From positions 62,001 to 126,000 of the forward strand of contig NW_027174112.1 of the NCBI RefSeq assembly GCF_000499845.2: a stretch of DNA of 64,000 nucleotides, given 5' to 3'. Below are positions 1 to 11,593 of the stretch, one piece after another. Origin of the DNA: Phaseolus vulgaris. Its lineage: Eukaryota > Streptophyta > Magnoliopsida > Fabales > Fabaceae. Under the pieces are notes generated by a model. The model worked only from the letters and a program-made list of their open reading frames with translations. It ran no database searches and was not told the origin of the DNA. Both the position numbers and the translations under genes were made by a program. The stretch's first letter is position 1. Every line of letters begins with the position of its first letter.

Positions 1-205
1 TGTAACTTGAAGAATAGTAGTGACACATGAGAAGAACCTATGCTACGGAACCCCAAATTAAAATTGCACAAGAAAATGCACAGAATTATACCAACCATAG
101 TGATCAACCAGTATTATGGAAAGAAATCATGGTAAGGACACACACAAACAAACATAATAACAAAAGAAACTGAAACTTAAAAAATAGTAGAATGTGAATG
201 GAGAC

Positions 206-309
206 CTTGGAGAGGGTTTTGTTCCAGACAGTGACTTTGAAGCCATGGCGTAGCAGGTTGGTTGCCATAGCCTTGCCATTATCCCCAAACCTAAGAATCC
301 AACCTCCAT
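206..309 (-). pseudogene. GLYR1 copy A, exon 1 with frameshift (rest lies left of window)
   Basis: This is the first coding exon of a glyoxylate/succinic semialdehyde reductase paralogue. Reading down from the ATG at 309-307 gives [11 protein letters not shown], the start of an NADPH-binding Rossmann fold. After that one base is missing relative to copy C (exon 104 instead of 105 bases; CCTTGCCATT against CCTTGCCCATT on the plus strand), so the frame is lost inside the GxGxxG region. The exon ends in a normal donor (GT at 205-204). Bases 1-205 match intron 1 of copy C. The remaining exons must lie to the left of the window, so the state of the rest of the gene is unknown. A sequencing error at this base is the main alternative to a true pseudogene. 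Confidence 0.8.
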
Positions 310-2316
310 CCCTCTTTTCTGATTTCTCACGCTCACCACTCTCTTCTTTCTTCCAACTTCTCAGGAAGGTGCCTCCTTTAGCGTAACAATTATCGGTTTC
401 ATTTATAAACAACACATTTTTGTAGTCACCATTGGTTTTTGGTAAGAAAATGGCAAAAATAATCTCATGCTATTACTATTCGTTTGTAAATATTTAAAAT
501 CTTTTTAATTTATAAATCCTGGAAATTTTGAGAATGAGGAACTAGAATAATTTTTTATATATATTATCAACCAGTTTAAAAGGTTGCTTTTTTAAAGTAA
601 TAATTATACAATTAATATCTTTTGTCGAAAAACTTGATAATTTATAATTAAATAATAATGTAAAATATGGCAATAGTGTATTTTAATTAAATTCAATAAG
701 TCAATTCACGCGTAGAATAACAATCTTAAAAATAATTAAAAGAGGAGATTTGTACTGAAGAATTCAACTATGGGACAAAAATTCTTAAGTTAAGATATCT
801 GCTAATATTTGATTGTAACATTGTTTTATTTATTTACTTCTATATTATTGTTTAGTTAGGGTTTGTGGTTGAGCCAAATCCGACAACAGGTGAATTGTGA
901 TTGGTGGGAATGAAAAGTATGAAAGGAAGGGTTCCACGTCACTTCCACGTTTTGCTTCTGTTCTTCCTCCAATTTGGGGAAACTTGTCTATTACTAAATA
1001 AGAATATTCAGTATTCACCCAAAATGGTAACTGTTTAGTTTTAAAAAAAGAAAAACAGTTGGGAAATCTTTGATTGTTTTTTTCAACCAAACTATACTAA
1101 AAAAATTAGGTATATTTTGAACAAGTTTATGAAATTCAAATTTGAGCAAATTGAAGAGGGTCTCCCTACTTTGCTTTTTAAGTAGAGGACATTGATTCAT
1201 CAATTAATTAAAAAAAAACAATCATTTTTACATTCAATTCATAATAGATAAAATTCAATTTCAATGTTTTAATTTTTATAATTGCAAAAATCCATCAATG
1301 AACTTTAATATTATTTTTTAACTATTAATAAAATGGTATAAATAAATTTAAATTTCGATCCTGCTATAAATACTATCAGTGAAAAAAGGAAAAGAATAGT
1401 CATAATAATGTATAATTAAAGACCAATTTTACATTCATCACTACTTTCCATTAACCTATATTTTTTTAGTGAGTAACAAGGAGGAACATATCCATTTTTA
1501 TTTTTAATACTTATAAAAGATAATTTTATGAATTTGACTACTATTTAATAGAAGGTAGAGTTTTAAATAATCATTTAAATAAATTTTTGGACTTATAATA
1601 CATTCATAACCTTGTTTCATATAAGATATATTACAAGAAAAATTAATTTTAAAAACTATTTTATTATTCAATAAAATAATAAATTAATCATTAGTTTAAC
1701 TAACAATTTAAAATAATAAATAACTAAAATCTTAATAACTATTATTAATAATAAAAATTACTATAAATATTAATAATTTTTTAATTTATAATTTAGTGAA
1801 TATTTAGTATTTAGATTTTTTAATGGTAAGAACAACAAACTTCTCTTTTCAATGTGGAACTAGACACTCGTCTTCTTTCATTCATTAGCAACAGAATTCA
1901 CAGTCTCCTTATCTCAATGAGATCCAACAAAATTCACAGATTATGACGTGCAATAAAAAATATATAATTTAGTCAAATCAATTTTTAATTTTTTTTCTTT
2001 TCTTTGCTTATCTTCTAAGTAACCTTGGAAGACAAGTACACCAATCTTTGACTCTTACACGTATTTTCCCCCTCCAAATACTTGTCAAGAAATTTTTGTA
2101 TGCGTTTCAGAAAAAAGAAGGCATCGGAAGAAAAATAGTTTTATTAAGTTATTCTGCATAATTTATGTTACCATTAAGTTCATAGTTAACCAAAAATTAT
2201 TAAAATAAACCTGTTTATTTAAACATTTAATTAGTGAAAACAGACACCTCTAAGATTCATTGTTTATTTCCATTGAAATCATGATAAAATTACTATTCCT
2301 TTTTTATTTTAGTTTT
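310..2316. other. Upstream region of GLYR1 copy A; AT-rich intergenic
   Basis: Bases 310-1110 match the upstream sequence of copy C (about 55020-55790) and, from about 795, that of copy B (21186-21500), so the promoter region was duplicated with the gene. Bases about 1190-1830 belong to a dispersed AT-rich repeat seen again at 14215-14860, partly at 24650-25020, and in shorter form near 61980-62100 and 63600-63730. No coding sequence was recognised. Bases about 2200-2316 are the left part of a block duplicated at about 27060. Confidence 0.6.
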
Positions 2317-2339
2317 CACTAGTGCAGAAATGTAAAACA

Positions 2340-2620
2340 AATGCGGTTATTTTAAATTTACAAATGCGGTCATAGAACCGCATTTGATCAGCACGCATTC
2401 GTAAATCTGGCATTTACAAATGCGGTCATAGGACCGCATTCATAAATCACATTTACAAATGCGGTTATTTTAAGTAACCGCATTGGTATATTATTCTGAA
2501 TGAGGGATGTGGGTTTGGGGTTTAGGATTTATGAATGCGGTCTTGGTAAAAACCGCATTCATAAATCACTATTTACAAATGCGGTCTTGGTAAATGACCA
2601 CATTTGTAAATAGTGTTTTT
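2340..2620. repeat. CACTA left subterminal repeats
   Basis: At least six copies of ACAAATGCGGT or its inverse ACCGCATTTGT, some paired head-to-head with a few bases between, so single strands could form small hairpins. In well-studied CACTA elements such subterminal repeats bind the TNPA-type accessory protein; that role here is inference. Confidence 0.8.
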
Positions 2621-2772
2621 TTTTAAAGTGCAGTTTGTTTTGTGCAGAAACCATATAATTTAATAACCTGCATAATGATCAAACCCAGCCAGACAAATAC
2701 AGAAATATAGTAATCAATTGAAATCATCAAAATGTACATTTACAAGTGATCAAATTACATATAATAAAACCA

Positions 2773-5020
2773 CTATTGTTTACCTATGCTAGAGTTATAA
2801 AAATTAATGAAATATGTGGACCAAGAATCTCTAACATATGAAATGCCTTCCTCATTCATTGGTGTTTCTTCTGTGAATAACTGCATTGTAAAGTTGACAT
2901 AAATTAGTTTTTAGATATATATATGTTCAAGAATTATAAAAATGATTTAACATATATAGTACCTCTTTCCAACCAGTTTTAACACCTAGTCTTATAATGG
3001 TAATCATCCATTGCATAATGTAATAGCCACACTCATAGCTTCCTGGTTGTTTATTACACTATAATTCAATAAAAAGTAACATGTTAGTATATTGATAAAC
3101 AATGATAATAGAGAAAGAAAAAAATTACAAACCTTTACTCTTATGTAGTTCAAATTATTTGAACTGGATCGACCTTTTAGGATGTTATATCCACGCCATG
3201 AACTGGTTAATACAAAAAACCTCGTTAGTAGATGGTTAATTAGTAACATACAAAGTTAAGTTTATACTATACTTACGTATCAATGATATCCTTAAATTTT
3301 GAGGGGAATCTTCTTGTGTAGGGAACAGAACCACACAACAGTCTTATCAACCATTGATAAGACAAGTAACTGCCAATGATGCCTATATGATCAATGAAAA
3401 GAGTTAGTAAATATTTAAAACATGAAATAATAATAATTGATGACATATAATTAAACTTACTCATTAATATAAGGGCATAAATAAATTTGTTTTCCCTCTT
3501 TTTCCAGGGTGTTAGTGATGTATGCTTGAGTCTCAGTTGAGTTTGGTCCAACGGGATTAGTATATGCAGGATCTAAGAATCCATACATATTTTCCTTCCC
3601 CTCAGTGATACAGACTCTATTCAAAAACCTACAAGTTTTTAGTTAAAGCATAATCAATAATAATTTAACATAAAGTAAATTGAATAATAGGTAAAGATAC
3701 TTACATCATAAAAAATTGAATTATACTTATATTGAGCTCCTGTTTCCCAGATATAAATTCTGATAAACCTGTGTTGTAAATCATCAGTGGCAGTTCAGTG
3801 TTTATTTGAAAAAATGTATTATCCCACGGAATTGGAAAAGGATCATTGCCAATCTGACTAGCAATGAGACGTAGGGAAGCTATAGGATCGTCAATTGGAA
3901 CCTCACGCTTCTTTTCCGGACTTGGTGGCTGAAAAGGTTTCTACAAGATAAACAACATTTGTATTAAATTATATGTAATATATAAATATAAATAAAAAAT
4001 AATATAATGAAACGAAATTATTACATGAGGTTCGGGCATAGATTGAATGAGCTCTCTGGGCCAGGCAACGAATGTCTGAAATGCATCGGCCACAGTGGTT
4101 ACCTCATCTGAAGGTAGTGGAACACGAGCATCAGGAAATCGTACTTTTTCAACTGTTACCTTCGCCACATCAGGGGAGAGAGGAACGTTATGTAAGGTGG
4201 TGACGTTTTTATAGACTTTTCCAAGTGCCACCACCCGAGGAAGTTTGTCGCCCACTACCAGTAGCTCACAATTCTCTGTCTGCCCATTGATATCATCCCC
4301 TGATGTTGGAGGAGCCGCACAACTCCCCTTTGTGCTCTTGGGAGTGGGACTAACAAGGGGTTCAATCGGCTCAGCACAAACTTGTTGCGATAGAAACTCT
4401 TGTCGCATTTGATCATTCTCCTTTTTCATCTCCAGCCACATCAAATCAGTCTCCTTTCTCATCTCCTCCATTATTTCTTCACGTAACTTAGTCTTCAGTT
4501 GAGTTTCGTTCTTGGAGGAGGAGGATGGCTGTCGTTCTGAAACTCCAAAATAAAGTTTAATTCCGACCCCTTGTCCAGCTGCACGAACACGACCAGAGTG
4601 TTCAGGTCGTCCAATTGCTTCAACCAGGATATCGTGACGACCTTCAGCAACAAATTTACCGGCGGATTCCAAGGAATCCTGCAAGGGTACACAAAAATCA
4701 TATTTTCAATCATTAATATAATTAATGCTTTAAAAAAAATGAAAATAACAAAAATAACTTACAATTTTTTCGATTATAACCCCGGATTGCTCAGAACTTG
4801 GTGCACCCGACTTTTTAATTCGAGCCCTCTTCCATTTTACATGGCGAAAAGGTGGTGATGGAGGAGAAGTGACCCCTGTTTCCACATTCTCAGACAACGT
4901 CCCCTGTTGAGATTTCTCCTTTTCCACCATCAGTGTTTGCTCAAGTTTTCGATACCCCGAACGAGACATAACGTGCGGGGTAAGATTCTTCAAAGCTATC
5001 TCTTGAGCTTTCTTCCGAAG
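2773..5020 (-). pseudogene. CACTA second gene: TNP1-like region plus Ulp1-type cysteine protease domain
   Basis: A minus-strand gene of CACTA type that can be followed through eight exons with GT-AG borders: about 5020-4763, 4678-4025, 3940-3705, 3628-3461, 3382-3276, 3202-3133, 3058-2963, and 2880 to a TAG at 2775-2773. The first two exons give the 'TPHVMSRSGYRKLEQ', 'RHVKWKRARIKKSG' and 'EAIGRPEHSGRVRAAGQGVG' segments common in plant CACTA accessory proteins, then a Lys/Glu-rich coiled-coil stretch. Exons 3-8 look like a Ulp1/C48 peptidase: the His box is HHWQLLV across the exon 4/5 join, and the Cys box is QPGSYECGYY in exon 7. Exon 5 appears to have a one-base shift after WFCSLHKK, so the copy is probably not functional. 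The 5' end runs into the truncated TNP2 frame. Confidence 0.75.
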
Positions 5021-5026
5021 ATCCTG

Positions 5027-5962
5027 TCATAATTGAAAGTCATCATCAAATTTCTTCCATTGAATAGAATCAGCTGGATGTCGGTACATGCCATCGCATT
5101 TCCTCTCATCTGCATGCCATCTAAGATTCTTAGCATCGTCTGGGTTTGCAAACAAACGCTTCATCCTTGGAATGATGGGAAGATACCACATAACCTTCAT
5201 TGGGGGTCCATGCTTTTCCATGTCATCAATAGAATCATCATCTTTTTGTTTCAACTTATAACGTGATAACCCACACCTCGAACAACTTTTCAACAATTCA
5301 AAATCTTTCCGGTATAATATACAATCATTAGGACATGCATGTATCTTTTTGTACTCCATACCCATTGGACAAATAATCTTTTTGGCCTCGTAATTACGAT
5401 TAGGTAGACTATTTCCCTCTGGAAGCATATCCTTCAACAGCTGGAGCAATTCCGTGAAGCTTTTATCAGTCCATCCGTTTATTGCCTTCAAATTCATCAA
5501 TCTTAACACCGCCGACAACCGTGTGAAGTTAGTTGATCCAGGATACAAAGGAGTCTCTGCATCTTTTGACATACTTTCATATCCATGCGCTTTTGCAAAA
5601 CACTCAGCTCCCACATCACGAATCATGTCCTCCAATCGATCATCATCTCCATCATCGTGTACTGCTTTATCCATGGTAGAACCCACATATTCTTCAGTTA
5701 CGGAAACACGTGGTAAATTTAATAATTCACCATGCCATGTCCAAGTTGTATAAGATCGAAGAAACCCATCACATAGCAGGTGTTCCCTCATGATATTCAC
5801 ATCCAGTATCCTTCCATTCAAACAGTTAACGCACGGACACCTGATCTTTGCTCCATCATGACCACTAATAATCACGTTACGCTGCGCAAATTGTATAAAT
5901 TCCTCTACTCCCCTTTCGTACTCATCACTTATACGAACAGCATTAATCCAACTTTGATCCAT
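5027..5962 (-). pseudogene. Truncated CACTA TNP2-type transposase (N-terminal part)
   Basis: An open frame of 311 codons starting at the ATG at 5962-5960. It begins MDQSWINA and holds the transposase-associated zinc-finger region (IRCPCVNC … REHLLCDGF … TWTWHGE). The start of the TNP2 transposase domain follows (CPNDCILYRKDFELLKSCSRCGLSRYK, then WYLPIIPRMKRLFAN). Full TNP2 proteins are several hundred residues longer. Here the frame breaks off just after the conserved HPADSIQWKKFD segment, and within a few bases the sequence becomes the beginning of the second CACTA gene. The catalytic core is therefore missing, probably by an internal deletion. A CAG acceptor follows the stop, so a spliced fusion transcript is conceivable. 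Confidence 0.85.
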
Positions 5963-6780
5963 TATATATTCTGGAATAGTTAGGATTTTCTAATAATTAG
6001 TATTCTATTCTATCTCACACATTTGCCGAGGGTCGAACACCCCCGGACTCAATCCAAACACGATAATTCTATTCTAAAAGTAACAATAACTAACATAACA
6101 TAAAACTTTTATTAAAATGTAATTAACAACTAACTAAATATATATATAATATAAATTTAAGAAAATACAAATTATATAATACAAATTTATATATAATAAT
6201 ATATAAATTAATTGTTTCCGTAACTAATTTATTAAATTATATATAAATTATAATAAACAAAAATTCAAAATACACAGAAATATATAAATTATTAGTTATT
6301 AGTTATAAATTCCAAGTTGTATTAGTTATTAATTAAATATATATTATAATAAAAAAAATAAAAATTCAAAATACTAAATAAAAATTCAAAATATTAAATA
6401 TAAATTCAAAATATTAAATAAATATTAAATACAAAACCAACCTCTCCGTCGTGAAGAAGATTGATGGTGATCGGAGTGGAAGACAATGGCGAAGGCGGCG
6501 GCGGAAGCTGTGGCGGTGGCGGAGCAGGAAAACAGCACCGAACACCAATGGAACAGTAACCTAAGTGCCACAAACGAAGTAAGGAAACGAAAATGACAAT
6601 GACAACGAAGTGAATAATGAATGATGCGAAAACGAAAACGAAAACGAATGAGTGATGAAACTTACAAAATGCAGAGAGAAGAAACTGAACTGAGCGCAAA
6701 ACGTTGAAACGAAGAGCGGAGAAGAGGAAAGTGAAAGTGAAAGTGAAACTAGTGGCGCGCTTCAAATTTTTAGGGTAAAA
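5963..6780. other. CACTA internal non-coding region (leader side)
   Basis: AT-rich sequence between the TNP2 start and the right subterminal repeats. Bases 6430-6760 are richer in G and C and show purine runs with GAAAACGAAAAC-type tandem repeats (about 6625-6650). This is where the transposon promoter and leader would be expected; no core promoter could be identified with confidence. Confidence 0.45.
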
Positions 6781-6935
6781 TTGTTTTACAAATGCGGTTG
6801 TAGGGTAAGACCGCATTTGTAAATCAATTCAAATGATTTACAAATGCGGTCTTACCCTACAACCGTATTTGTAAAACAATTTAATTTAAAAAATGCCACC
6901 GCGTTTTTTACAAATGCGTTTAAGCGCAAAGTCGC
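6780..6935. repeat. CACTA right subterminal repeats
   Basis: Four or more ACAAATGCGGT/ACCGCATTTGT copies in alternating orientation. They include a near-perfect inverted pair at about 6787-6880 whose arms read TTACAAATGCGG and CCGCATTTGTAA. Confidence 0.8.
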
Positions 6936-6978
6936 ACTAAATAAAGGGTCGTTGTTTTACATTTCTGCACTAGTGTTT

Positions 6979-9900
6979 ATATTTTTGCATACAATCTCTT
7001 GCTTTATTAATTTGAGATTAAAATGTATGAGATTATAGTATATGTCATGTTTTAGGCTATCATGATAGTCTCATAAGTTTCAATGGTAAGTGTTAAAATC
7101 ATACATTGATTAGATATTAAAGTATTTTTTAGTATATAACCGGATACAAAACTCATCTTATAAGTGAATTTTATAAAGTTGAATTAGACTTAATCTGTCA
7201 TAAAATATTAATTTTGTCACACTAAAACTATTTTTACTTGTAATAACAAAATCAAGTCATTACTTATATGATAACTCAATGAATTAGTGAGCGTAAGAAG
7301 AGATATCCAAATTCCTGTTCCCCTACTCACTCCACACCTACGTAGCACATACATGGAGATAAATATGTTTCAAATTTTGTTTGAAGCAGAAAGATGTTTT
7401 TCATGGCTGAATCAAAAGAATTTGTTTCTTATTTTTATAATCACAATAAATATTTATACAACAAATTTGAGTTTTAAGAAAATATAATTTTCCTATTTAA
7501 AAATATGTTAGAACCGCGCTAGAATTGTTAGAAATCCAACAATTTCTTTTGAATTTAACACTTCACTGATACATCTACGAGTGTCAGTATCCGATACTTC
7601 ACTGATACGTATCCTACGAGTGTTGTACGAGTGTCGATATCCGATACGTGTGTTGGAGTGTCTGAACCTCATAACTCTACACCATCCTATCCTTAAAAAA
7701 TCTTCAAACTCATCCCCCCACTTTCACTTTTAACACAAATGCATGAATTAGCATAAGAGGTTTACACAAGAATATTAAAAATAATAAAACAAACCTTAGA
7801 AGTCACCTCGTTATTCTTCCTCTCATTGCCCGAAACATGCTTCTGTCAATTATCACCCATATGTAAGGGTGGTCAAAGATTGAATTGAATCTAAACCTAA
7901 ATATTTAGATTAAATTTAAAATTTAAATCTATATTTTTTATAAAATTAATTTAAATTTTTATAAATCCAAATCCAAATATTTGAATTGGATTCTAAATCC
8001 AAATAGAATAAGCCAGAAAAAAAAAATATTTTAAAGAATCTACATAAACTCCTAACTAGCTTCCAGGTTGGATTGTTACAGATAAAGAGAGGAATGAGTT
8101 TTAATTTGAAATTTGTAAAGAAGAGGAAGGGGAGATGGGAAAGAAAGGAAAAAGAATGAGGAACAGTAAGGGAATCTTTATTTTTGTAAGGAAAAAAGTT
8201 TTGTTAAGACTGCACACAGTAAATAACACTATTCAACAACCCTTTATAATAAGATTATAATATTTTAAATTAAAAATTAAAATGAAAATAGTTAAAATAT
8301 TATTTTATTTGTATGTTAAGAGTGTGATTTTACTGTGTGTAGTGTTAAGGTATCAAGTCCTTTTGTAAGGGAAGAAATTTTAGATTGCTAATGATACCTC
8401 TTTTCTGTTTGGATTTTTTTTTATCTTTGTGAAAACGAAAAGACCATACAGCGCAAATCACATACAGGAATAACATTGACACCATAACAAAATCAAAATA
8501 AATAACCAACATAACTTATACTTTTTATTTAATCTTTATATATTATTTTATTATTTTTCAATCCTTCCCATCAGACAAATATGATTTATTAAAGTTATAT
8601 ATTGTAGTCAGAAACTAAACTAATTTTTGAAGTATACAAAAATGTTTAAAAATATAAAGATTAAGAAGATTATATTTTATATAATTATTGGAACAAGTGA
8701 TTACATCTTAATTATTATTTTTCATTTTTAGTGCTCAACCTTCTTAATGTTCCTTTCACCTTGGTGTCACCTTGCATGCCCCCGTAGGAAGAGTGATTCA
8801 TTTCGAGAGTTTACAGAGTTTTTTTTAATAAAATAATAAATGCCTACTCATGCACAGATCTTTAACTAGGTCATAGCTATCAATAGCTCATACATGCAAC
8901 TCCTCCCTTGGAGTACTATGGGTGATATATGCAACCACTTTGAACATCAATAACAGCATCACTATGGGGAAAAACATGATCTTTGGTTGTTTGTCATTAA
9001 AAGTGCTTTTGTTTCTAAAATCAAACGCTAAAAATTGTAGCTTTTGAGTGGGGCTTAAGATTTTATACTAAGGTGTTTGTTTCTTCATCAACCTTCCCCT
9101 ACCTTCAATGGCTATTCTTGTTCATTTGTGTTGTAGTTGTAGGGTTAGATGGAAAAGGATAAAACCATATTTGAAGTAATGTGACTGTATAACTGTGATG
9201 CAAAAGATGGCCTTGCACAGATATTTTAGGTGAAATACAAGTGATACATAGTATGAGCCCATCACAGTTACTCCAAATATAATAAGAATCCCAACACAGT
9301 GGTACCCTAATAATATTCTCACAGAAAGTCAATGTTTGTAATTGCATGCCTATGTTCTTATGCAAAGTGTCTTTTTCACAACCTCTTTGATAAATTTGTA
9401 ATGATATCAATCAACTGATCATCATATTCTGTCTGGGAGGACAGATTGGAACACTGCTATGTTGGTGGGCAATGGTTTGGAATGTTGTTTCTATAAGATG
9501 ATACACTTTTATCTGTCCAAACAGTCTGTATTTTTTGTTTAATTTTTTGATAAAAGGAAATTATTATAGGGAAAATAGGGGAACTACAAGTTAGAAGGAC
9601 AGGATAATCTTCAAACAAGAAACTTCCTAGAACTTAGGCCTTGGTCTAAATCAACTCTCAACTCAACTCAACCCCCTCTAACAACTAACTTTTAACTACT
9701 TTTATTTTTATTTTTCTTCCTATAATACATTTCCAAACCGTCCCATTACTTCCCTGCCTAATATGGGATTGAATATGTTGTAAAAGGTACTTTTTTTTAT
9801 GGAACAAGGGTTTTGCCTAAAAAAAATATGGATCTATCAAATATGAATCACTACAATAATATTGATTGATATACCAACACACATGCTTCAAAAGTACAAG

Positions 9901-10429
9901 CCATTGTGCCTCAAAATTTGGTGCAGAGACACATGACAAAATAGAGAAACTTTGTATGCTGAATGAAACCATTTTTTGATTACTCATATGCAATCGGAAC
10001 AAACATTTGGACTAAGAAGTGAGGAATGAGCCTTTTGTAGGTAACTCTTTCTTTCCATAAAAATGTTTTCCTCTCAAGTATGTGAAAACTGGTGCCACGT
10101 CTTGCCTTTCTGGTAATCTATCTATGTGAAGAATATGGAATAAAAATAAATAAATTTGGTTGACAAAAAGGAATGCATGGTTCCAACTTCCCTTTCCTAA
10201 TTGCTCCATTAAAATATTAACACTACAGTATTATGAACACATTTTATTATCATTTCAAATTTATTGAAATTCACAAGTTTCACTTCTCATTTAATTAGTT
10301 TCATTTATGAGTTAATAGTTTTTAATAAAATTTAACGAATAATATGTTATAGAGTATGTTATAAATGATTTTTTCCTTACTATTTGCATATTATAGTATA
10401 GTAACATTTGGAATAATTCAGAGTAATAA
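6979..10429. other. Intergenic block, partly duplicated at 27.15-28.25 kb
   Basis: No coding sequence recognised. Bases 6979-7250, 8560-8800 and 9240-9760 match 27150-27360, 27480-27750 and 27760-28250 in the same order. The window therefore holds two copies of this block, the second shorter. Bases 7550-7665 hold short tandem-like repeats around 'cgatacttcactgatacg' and 'acgagtgt'. Bases 7360-7500 recur in diverged form at about 13660-13810. Confidence 0.55.
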
Positions 10430-10438
10430 TTATAACTT

Positions 10439-11584
10439 GGCTTTTTGACCATCATGAGGTTATTTTTTTTTTTTTTTTTTTATCAAAATGGAATTCGTTT
10501 TAAAAAAATTACAAATTTAGGGAAGTCGTGCCAATTCGGCACGACTTCATATGCACAAATCGTCTCAATTAAACACGACTTTGCTATGTCATACTGAAGT
10601 CGTGCCAACTTGGCATGACTTTTGCCCTGTCATACTAAAGTTGTGTCAAATTGACACGACTTCTGCCATGTCATACTGAAGTTGTGCCAACTTGGCACTA
10701 CTCTGCCACGTCATAATTTTTTTTTTAATTTTATTGTTTATATTGGGTAGTAAGTTATGTAATGTTAAAAATTAATTTGATACATAATTTTCTAAGAGTG
10801 TTAGTTTTAAGGAACAAAAAATTGGATAATCGTGTATGAATCAAGTTTGACGGTAGTGTAATACAATAACTTGATTATTTGATTAATTAAAAATGAAGAA
10901 AATTGTTATTGAATTTGGAAATAAATAGATAAATAAAAATTTATTGTACTTGGAAAATAAATAGAGAATTATTGTTGCGAATTACCAAAATAAATAGTTT
11001 GAAAAGTAATGACTATAAGTGGCGACATGGGTCAAGTCAGCTAATAATCATTCCTTCTCAAGCTATTTATTTTGCTAATTCACAACAATAATTCTCTATT
11101 TATTTTCCAAATACAATAAATTTTCATTTATCTATTTATTTCCAAATTCAATAATAATTTTCTTCATTTTTTAATTAATCAAATAATTAAGTTATTGTAT
11201 TACATTACCGTCAAACACGATCCATACATGATTATCCAATTTTTTGTTCCTCAAAACTAACTCTCTTAGAAAATTATGTATCAAATTAATTTTTAACATT
11301 ACATAACTTACTACCCAATATATAAACAATAAAATAAATAAAAAAAAAAAAATTATGACGTGGCAGAAATCATGCCAAGTTGGCACGACTTCAGTATGAC
11401 ATGGCAGAAGTTGTGCCAAGTTGGCACGACTTCAGTATGACATGACAGAGTCGTGTCAAATTGTGACGATTTGTGCATATGAAGTCGTGCCAAATTGGCA
11501 CGACTTGCCTAAATTTATAATTTTTTTTAAACAGACCCCATTTTGGTAAAAACAAAAAAAATAACCCTATCATGATAAAAACCC
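10439..11584. mobile_element. Non-autonomous Mutator-like fold-back element
   Basis: Two long inverted arms, about 10439-11015 and 11042-11584, are separated by only about 26 bases. The outer ends read GGCTTTTTGACC and, in reverse complement, GGGTTTTTATC. The element is flanked by a perfect 9-base duplication TTATAACTT (10430-10438 and 11585-11593), the length typical of Mutator-like elements. The arms contain three to four spaced palindromes of the form AGTCGTGCCAA/TTGGCACGACT. There is no transposase frame. Arm similarity is high by eye, with scattered substitutions and small gaps. Confidence 0.88.
10515..10710. repeat. Spaced GTCGTGCCAA/TTGGCACGAC palindromes, left arm
   Basis: Four imperfect palindromes of about 20 bases each, separated by about 35-40 bases that include TCATACTGAAG. 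The mirror set lies at 11355-11510 in the right arm. They are part of the fold-back element and were considered and rejected as a CRISPR array. Confidence 0.75.
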
Positions 11585-11593
11585 TTATAACTT

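Larger units (their letters stand above)
2317..6975 (-). mobile_element. CACTA (En/Spm) DNA transposon, 4659 bp
   Basis: The element starts CACTAGTGCAGAAATGT at 2317 and ends with its inverse (…CTGCACTAGTG) at 6975; the terminal inverted repeat is about 22 bases. It is flanked by a 3-base duplication TTT (2314-2316 and 6976-6978), as expected for the CACTA superfamily. A paralogous block at 27060-27200 has a single TTT at the same place with no insertion (27148-27150), which confirms both ends. The subterminal regions carry many direct and inverted copies of a short motif. Inside, on the minus strand, are a truncated TNP2 transposase and a second multi-exon gene with a Ulp1-like domain. Missing transposase sequence suggests the element cannot move itself. 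Confidence 0.93.

Noticed and set aside
5454..5753. Plus-strand open stretches opposite the TNP2 frame
   Set aside because: They are shadows of the minus-strand transposase, which has clear conserved motifs.
9105..9410. 101-codon minus-strand open stretch with hydrophobic segments
   Set aside because: No recognisable domain, and the duplicated block at 27.75-27.9 kb has gaps there that break the frame.
10515..10710. Regularly spaced palindromic repeats resembling a CRISPR array
   Set aside because: The genome is plant nuclear DNA, the spacers are also repeated, and the whole stretch is one arm of an inverted-repeat element with a 9-base target duplication.
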